Below, one piece after another: positions 59,118-64,000 of a stretch of DNA of 64,000 bases. Both the position numbers and the translations under genes were made by a program. Source of the stretch: Sipunculus nudus (taxonomy: Eukaryota > Annelida > Sipuncula > Golfingiida > Sipunculidae); NCBI GenBank assembly GCA_026874595.1, contig CM049307.1, forward strand, positions 28,122,362 to 28,186,361. The letters are read 5' to 3'. The notes beneath the pieces were generated by a model. It saw only the letters and a list, made by a program, of their open reading frames with translations. It was not told where the DNA came from and made no database searches. Every line of letters starts with the position of its first letter. Position 1 is the stretch's first letter.

Positions 59118-60865
59118 AATATAGGTTCTCGAAAAGGCCCGTGTATATTGTTTTAGATACACCCGTTTACAAATGCATGATATAGTTTGAAATACAGTCG
59201 GGAGGTGGCGCTTTGCAGCGTGCCTTTTCACAGACCTTGACCCAAGAATGCAAGAATGTTGAAACATAAGACAGTTTCTGAACTTCGACCTCCAAGTTTT
59301 TTCTACTACTGAATTATAACGCACATCTTGCGTAAAGCTGACAGCCTGTCTCAAGGCATGGCCCTTTCGGTGAGTGTAGAATTGCCAGTTTGTGTGTCAC
59401 TGTGGGTAGATAGCTGAATACCAGTCGCGCACTCAGTACTATCAGGTCTTTCGAATCGTGTACTTATACTTATCTGATATGTATTTATGATTATGCTAAA
59501 GACATAACACAATCAAACATGCTGTGCAGATTTACCCACGCATAATTAGCCGTTTCAAACTTCTACCACTAGGCGGCGTGCATGTTGGCGAGGATCGCTT
59601 CAGTGTTAGAATGAGTATTTATCTTAATTAATTAAAGTTTTCTTATCAAGCTGTTACATTTGATGATGTCCTTAGTGGTTATTAACATGAAATGACCAGT
59701 AAGAGATCGTTACTTGCGAAAAACAGTGAAGAATTCAACGCTTGTTCATGACGCCGCTTCATGTCAAAGTTGGCATGTCGGCATCAACAAGCTACATTTC
59801 ACTGATTAAAAGCAGCCAATCCCGGTCACACCCGAAGAAAAAGTATAAATAAACGTATTCAAGAAGTGTTGTCCTTCACACTAGTATATGTTAATAGGTT
59901 GCCCATTGTTGCTGTTTAAATGTTTTTGTATGATTTTATATATGGCTTAACTAGGGTTTTGTCAATCATCAAATGTGCAGGGTACCAGTCTAGTCCTGCC
60001 ATATCTTTCTAGATTTAAGGACTTTCAAGGTACATTTTCACATTTCATTTTCATTAATTCATGTTTTTCAATGCTTAAGAAATACATATGCATATAAACA
60101 ATTCAGTGTATATATGTATTGGTATATATAGTATTTTAATTATTATATTATATTATAATAATTTATTATATTTATAATATTTATTATATTATTATAAGAT
60201 ATTAATGTATAATAATAATATAAATATATATAGGGCCTTATATATTAATATAAATATATAATAATATGTAGCTATAATATAATCTTTAAAATTAAAGTTA
60301 AAATACAATTTATATGTAAACCATATATCTGTAAATCATATATACATTATATTAATATTACATATTAATTATATATACATGGTATATATGTGCTTTAGGT
60401 AACACAGAATTCTGTGCATGTGTTACGTGTGCCCGTGTAATTACACTTTGGAGATATACAGCAGTAATATTCGTTTTTATTATAATATAACACATTCAGC
60501 ATTATATTCGGGTGTATGTGTGTGTGTTATGTGTGGATGATCAAGTGTGTGATCACTTAAACAAGTGATGAGTATATCGCACTTCCATTATATAATACAG
60601 TAAATACTGCTATTGAAATTTAAGATTTTGATCCTACACCTTTGATGCACTACTGAAAAATTACAGAAAGAATTATTTTAGTTGCGATAAAAAGACAACC
60701 TGCACATATTCCATGCATTGGAATCAACTCAGCCAGTGTTTGCATATAATAATAAATAGATCCTGGAAATACCTTAAAGGTTAAAACAAATGTTTAGTAT
60801 ATGAATAGGCAAAATAAAACTACATGAAAACATAGACTGATATAAATTAAACATATACATATCAG

Positions 60866-60869
<4 letters not shown>
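59118..60869. other. No gene recognised
   Basis: Unique DNA to about 60100, followed by very AT-rich low-complexity sequence (60120-60400) with repeated ATTATA/TAATATA words. No element termini resolved. Confidence 0.5.

Positions 60870-60903
<34 letters not shown>
60870..60903. repeat. (CA)n and (TA)n compound microsatellite
   Basis: A CACACACACACACACA run is followed by an (AT)n tract. The minus-strand frame across it is an artefact. Confidence 0.9.
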
Positions 60904-61042
60904 CACTTAAGTGTTACATAACAGAACCGGTTCAATCTAAGAGGTGATATATAAACATTGAAAAGAAAATAACTAAAAATGTACAAAAAATTGGCACACA
61001 CACACAAGATATATGAAATATGTCAGATATTATTTAATAATA

Positions 61043-61502
61043 ACACACACAAACAAACCGGCTTCTGTGGCTCAGGGGTAGAGCGCAGGACTCAAAGCCG
61101 GGAGATCGTGGGTTCGAATCTCAGCCGAGGCGGTGAGGTTTTTCACGGTCGGCCCCTACCCAGGGTGAGCGCTCTGCAGGCTTAATGGGAAGGCTGTGCC
61201 CTACAGCCGTGTATCACTCACATACGAGTGCGTCTTTGGGGGGTTCCTCGGTGTTATGACCCAGCAATGGGGATGATTATACACCCAGGACCCGCAGGTG
61301 CGGTAGACACCGGGCCTGGGTGACACCAGGATATAAAAATGATAGGAAGCGAGTGCTACCGCCCTGTCAAGTAGTCCCAAACCGAAATGGAATCTCTGCA
61401 GATGTACATACTTAGTTAAGTCAGCATTAAAAAAATGGAGGCGGTTACCTCCACCAAAAAAAAACAAAAAAAAAAAAAAAAAAAAAAAAACACACACAAA
61501 CA
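61043..61502 (+). mobile_element. Full-length tRNA-derived SINE with target duplication
   Basis: The tRNA-like head runs from about 61059. The A box is TGGCTCAGGGGTAGAG (61068-61083) and the B box GGTTCGAATC (61111-61120). The body (to about 61455) includes TTTTTCACGGTCGGCCCC, GGAAGGCTGTGCCC, TCACTCACATACGAGTG and GTTATGACCCAGCAATGG. It ends GGCGGTTACCTCCACC and an A-rich tail at 61456-61490. ACACACACAAACA flanks the element at 61043-61055 and 61490-61502, a 13-bp target duplication, although low in complexity. RNA polymerase III would transcribe it, and mobilisation would depend on a LINE in trans. A decayed copy lies at 23236-23410. Confidence 0.9.
61068..61120 (+). promoter_or_regulatory. 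Internal RNA polymerase III promoter (A and B boxes)
   Basis: TGGCTCAGGGGT and GGTTCGAATC stand about 32 bases apart within the tRNA-like head. The head does not fold into a clean functional tRNA (anticodon arm irregular, acceptor ends poorly paired), so it serves as a SINE promoter rather than a tRNA gene. Confidence 0.75.
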
Positions 61503-61620
61503 CAATACACTCATGTTTTATATTTGTAAAAAATATATGTTTGGCTGTATAAACCAATAATCATTTTTGTATTATTTTACAATTTGCTGAAACTATAAGA
61601 ATAGAAATGTCATAAAATTA

Positions 61621-61623
<3 letters not shown>

Positions 61624-61665
<42 letters not shown>
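61624..61665. repeat. (AT)n microsatellite
   Basis: A clean ATATAT tract, followed by AAAAGACAAACGTAG. Confidence 0.9.
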
Positions 61666-61669
<4 letters not shown>

Positions 61670-61962
61670 CAAACGTAGTACAAAAATATCTGGTATTATT
61701 ATTCCTAATATAAATAATTATTAGGCTTACATATCTGAAAGTTAGCTTTCATCATCACTGGTATATATGGTCATGCATAAAAATTGAATCAATGTATACT
61801 TTAATATGTTTTAAAACACACATACACACATAAAACTAAACATAATGAAGTGAAGTCAGTCAAACAGCTGATATTTGAATTAAAAAAAAGAAAAGAAAAG
61901 AATATAATTAAATAATTAACATTATAAAAATAATTTAATTATAAAAAATTATATCCCAAAAT

Positions 61963-61964
<2 letters not shown>

Positions 61965-62030
<66 letters not shown>

Positions 62031-62114
62031 TAAAATGTTTGTATATGTGCACTGGAATAAACTTTTAGTATAGCAATACATATATAAAATTTAAAGAATA
62101 TTTAACTTTTCAAG

Positions 62115-62167
<53 letters not shown>
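61965..62167. repeat. Paired (TA)n microsatellites
   Basis: Tracts at about 61965-62024 and 62117-62167 are separated by about 90 bases of AT-rich sequence. No coding potential. Confidence 0.9.
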
Positions 62168-62173
<6 letters not shown>

Positions 62174-62399
62174 GAATATTGATATATGTGTAAATAAACT
62201 ATGACAATAGATATAGAATTTTTCTAATTATTCACACATTCAGATATGTACCTGAAACATTTTAAAAAATATTTTCAAATTCAGTTGAAATTAGTTGTAT
62301 TTTAAACATAATAAAATAATTAATAAACCCTACTATAAAACTAATATTATTATTTCTTATTAAAATCAATTGAGAAAGTATTTGAACATATATTTTGTT

Positions 62400-62900
62400 A
62401 GGTTTGGTGAGCCAATTAGAAGTGTATAAGGGATTAGGTCTTTTTATATGGGTTTACCTGAGGTGTCATGACAGCTGGTGATGTGCTCATGAGCAGGTAA
62501 CAAGTCCATGAGTGATGTCATTTTTCCTCATCTCCTATTGGTTCCATGCTGGGTCATGCCATATTCATGAGCTGATCATGTGATAGGCAAACACATGCAG
62601 CCCCCATAGGAAAGTTTTGTATGTGCATAATGTACACAAGTCGGGGTATAAGTAGAAATATACAGCATACAGCATGGTGATTGGTGACATTGTGTTTGTC
62701 AGATATATCACATCTATATGCCAGTATTTAAAAAAAGACTTACACACCTTTTTTGAGTCACATGACAGAGACAGTGCAAGGATGAATGTTCTGTATCAGT
62801 GACACATAAATGCGTAGCAAACTTTACCTGTACCTGTGCCACACAATATATATTGACATATATTGACATTGTGAGCCGAACGGTGTGAATAAAGAAGCTC
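62400..62900 (+). other. Possible LTR-like promoter/polyA segment
   Basis: GGGGTATAAGTAG at about 62644 is TATA-box-like, and GTGTGAATAAAGAAG with AATAAA at about 62887 follows some 240 bases later, the spacing of an LTR's R region. The termini are not identified, and the AATAAA segment overlaps the start of the direct repeat at 62889. No coding sequence. Confidence 0.25.
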
Positions 62901-63355
62901 TCATCTGATAACAGGGCACAAATCGTAACCGCTTGACCTGAAATCTTCTAACTTGGCATCAAAGGAGGTCCATAAAAAGGCTCTGTGTTAATCTGAAATT
63001 AGGTCTCGTTACCCATATCCTGCGAGCTATGGAGCTCGTAGGTACCCCTCAGAATAATTAACAATTTGATTCAAAAGCTAGAGTATCTGAATAACTAATG
63101 CATTGATCACCGTGATTCTTTGCATGCTTATTGATCATGGAGTGTTCTATCAGTTCCTGCAAACTGGTGGCGCAACCTGTATTCTTGTATTTTTACAGTT
63201 TGTTTTCTCTATTTTTGATACCTTAAAAGAAGCTGTCATCTGTTAACAGGGCACGAATCGTAACTGCTGGACCTGAAATCTTCTCACTTGACATCCAGGG
63301 AGGTCCATGAAAAATCTCCTTTTAAAACAGAAATCAGGTCTCTGTTACCCCCAGA
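62889..63355 (+). repeat. Direct repeat pair, about 125-bp unit, 338 bases apart
   Basis: The first unit (62889-63035) contains AAAGAAGCTCTCATCTG, ACAGGGCACAAATCGTAAC, GACCTGAAATCTTCTAACTT, GGAGGTCCATAAAAA and AATTAGGTCTC. The second (63227-63355) contains AAAGAAGCTGTCATCTG, ACAGGGCACGAATCGTAACT, GACCTGAAATCTTCTCACTT, GGAGGTCCATGAAAAA and AATCAGGTCTC. The intervening segment includes one unit of the neighbouring TGGCGCCACC array. Confidence 0.8.
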
Positions 63356-63419
63356 ATAATTAAAAATGTGATACAAAAACTCTGCTGTAGTTTCCAGAAA
63401 ACTCCCCTGAGACTCTTGG

Positions 63420-64000
63420 ACTGATCTATCTCAGGAGTGGCTCAATGTATTGTACTGAAATTTTGCATGTCCATAGATCTTGGATCTCTGGTTTTCATAA
63501 TTCGACTAGTGGCGCCACCTACAATACTTTTTGGGAAGTGTCCATCAGTGCATTTGCCATCTGTTTGTCTTAGTGGTACTTCAATGTATTGGGTTGAAAT
63601 TGTGCATGTTCATAGATCCTCAACACCTACATCTTATAAACAAGACTGGTGGCGCCGTCTGCAGTCATTTTATCGTGGCGGTCATCGGTATATGCTTTGG
63701 TGAGTATTGCTCATATCTCAGGAATGGTTCAAGATATAGTACTGACATTTGGCATGTCCATCATCTTGGAAAGTTTTCTGGTAAACAAGATAGGTGGCGC
63801 CACCCGGTTTTGTAGAATAAACAAATGCCCTTTTCTGAGGAGTGACTTGTTATATTTGCCTTAAATTGTCCAAATCAATAGATCTTGGACTCCTCCATCT
63901 TGTACTCAAGACTGGTGCAGCCACCTGCAATCATTTTCCTGTGGCATCCATCCGTACATCTGCTTCGGGTGAAAATTGCTCATATCTAAGGAGTGGTTCA
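63420..64000 (+). repeat. Tandem array, about 142-bp unit, running off the right edge
   Basis: Each unit has ATCTCAGGAGTGGCTCAATG, ACTGAAATTTTGCATGTCCA, TAGATCTTGGA and a GGTGGCGCCACC-type block followed by a GTCATCGGTATATGCTT-like segment. Unit starts lie near 63428, 63569, 63712, 63830 and 63983. A more diverged unit is visible at about 63100-63180 (ATTGATCATGGAGTG, TGGTGGCGCAACCTG). Overlapping open frames here are repeat translations. Confidence 0.85.

Noticed and set aside
61060-61135. Functional tRNA gene
   Set aside because: A and B boxes are good, but the acceptor and anticodon arms do not pair properly and a SINE body with an A-rich tail follows.
60979-61557. ORFs on both strands across the SINE
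   Set aside because: They read through the tRNA-like head, the SINE body and the A-rich tail; none has a domain.
63437-63864. Three overlapping plus-strand frames at the right edge
   Set aside because: They are translations of the 142-bp tandem unit in all three frames.

Overview
The window looks like a gene-poor stretch of a lophotrochozoan genome, most likely a marine mollusc and plausibly a bivalve. The reasons are AT-rich composition, more than fifteen long (AT)n/(TA)n microsatellites, no dense ORFs, no operons and no ribosome binding sites, a tRNA-derived SINE with an A-rich tail and target duplications, Gypsy-type LTRs with a SCAN-like Gag, pogo/Tigger and hAT remnants, and many minisatellites. 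The taxonomic call is an inference from repeat style. No intact host protein-coding gene was found, and most short open frames are chance, microsatellite or repeat translations.

Layout. 1-10.8 kb: a 26-bp minisatellite cut by the left edge, a GGAC-rich repeat ending in a hairpin, two copies of a repeat that ends in (AT)n, two LTRs of one family in opposite orientation (3799-4534 minus, 8072-8932 plus), and three minisatellites. 10.8-17 kb: unique DNA, one end of a Tigger-like element (to 13172), a G-rich MITE (13581-13785), a 38-bp minisatellite, a third LTR and a BED-finger transposase scrap. 17.3-24.4 kb: an inverted pair of hairpin repeats each next to (AT)n, a TGACCTTGACC-bearing repeat, a head-to-tail pair of GCGAC-rich foldback elements, a decayed SINE, and two related arrays in opposite orientation. 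24.4-30 kb: mostly unique, with one MITE that has perfect 19-bp termini.

30.2-33 kb holds a decayed Gypsy element on the minus strand (gag and part of protease, with LTR sequence of the same family upstream). 33-43 kb is largely unique with dispersed repeat pairs. 43.6-45.2 kb is a 153-bp-period satellite rich in GACA. 49.46-53.70 kb is bounded by inverted CCAGTGGGCA termini with GACGTCAA-type subterminal repeats and may be a DNA transposon without a recognisable transposase. 54.2 kb has a small ORF overlapping a partial hammerhead-like core.

56.11-57.35 kb is a deletion derivative of a pogo/Tigger transposon with TA duplications, and 58.0-59.1 kb is a frame-broken protein gene whose C-terminal part resembles the start of a Ulp1/SENP-like (C48) cysteine protease domain. 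61.06-61.49 kb is a full-length tRNA-derived SINE. The last kilobase is a roughly 142-bp-period array running off the right edge.

There is no pathway to describe. The window records successive insertions. Autonomous families (Gypsy, pogo, hAT, possibly a protease-bearing element) are present as fossils, and short non-autonomous families (SINE, MITEs, foldbacks, microsatellite-tailed repeats) make up most of the identifiable sequence.
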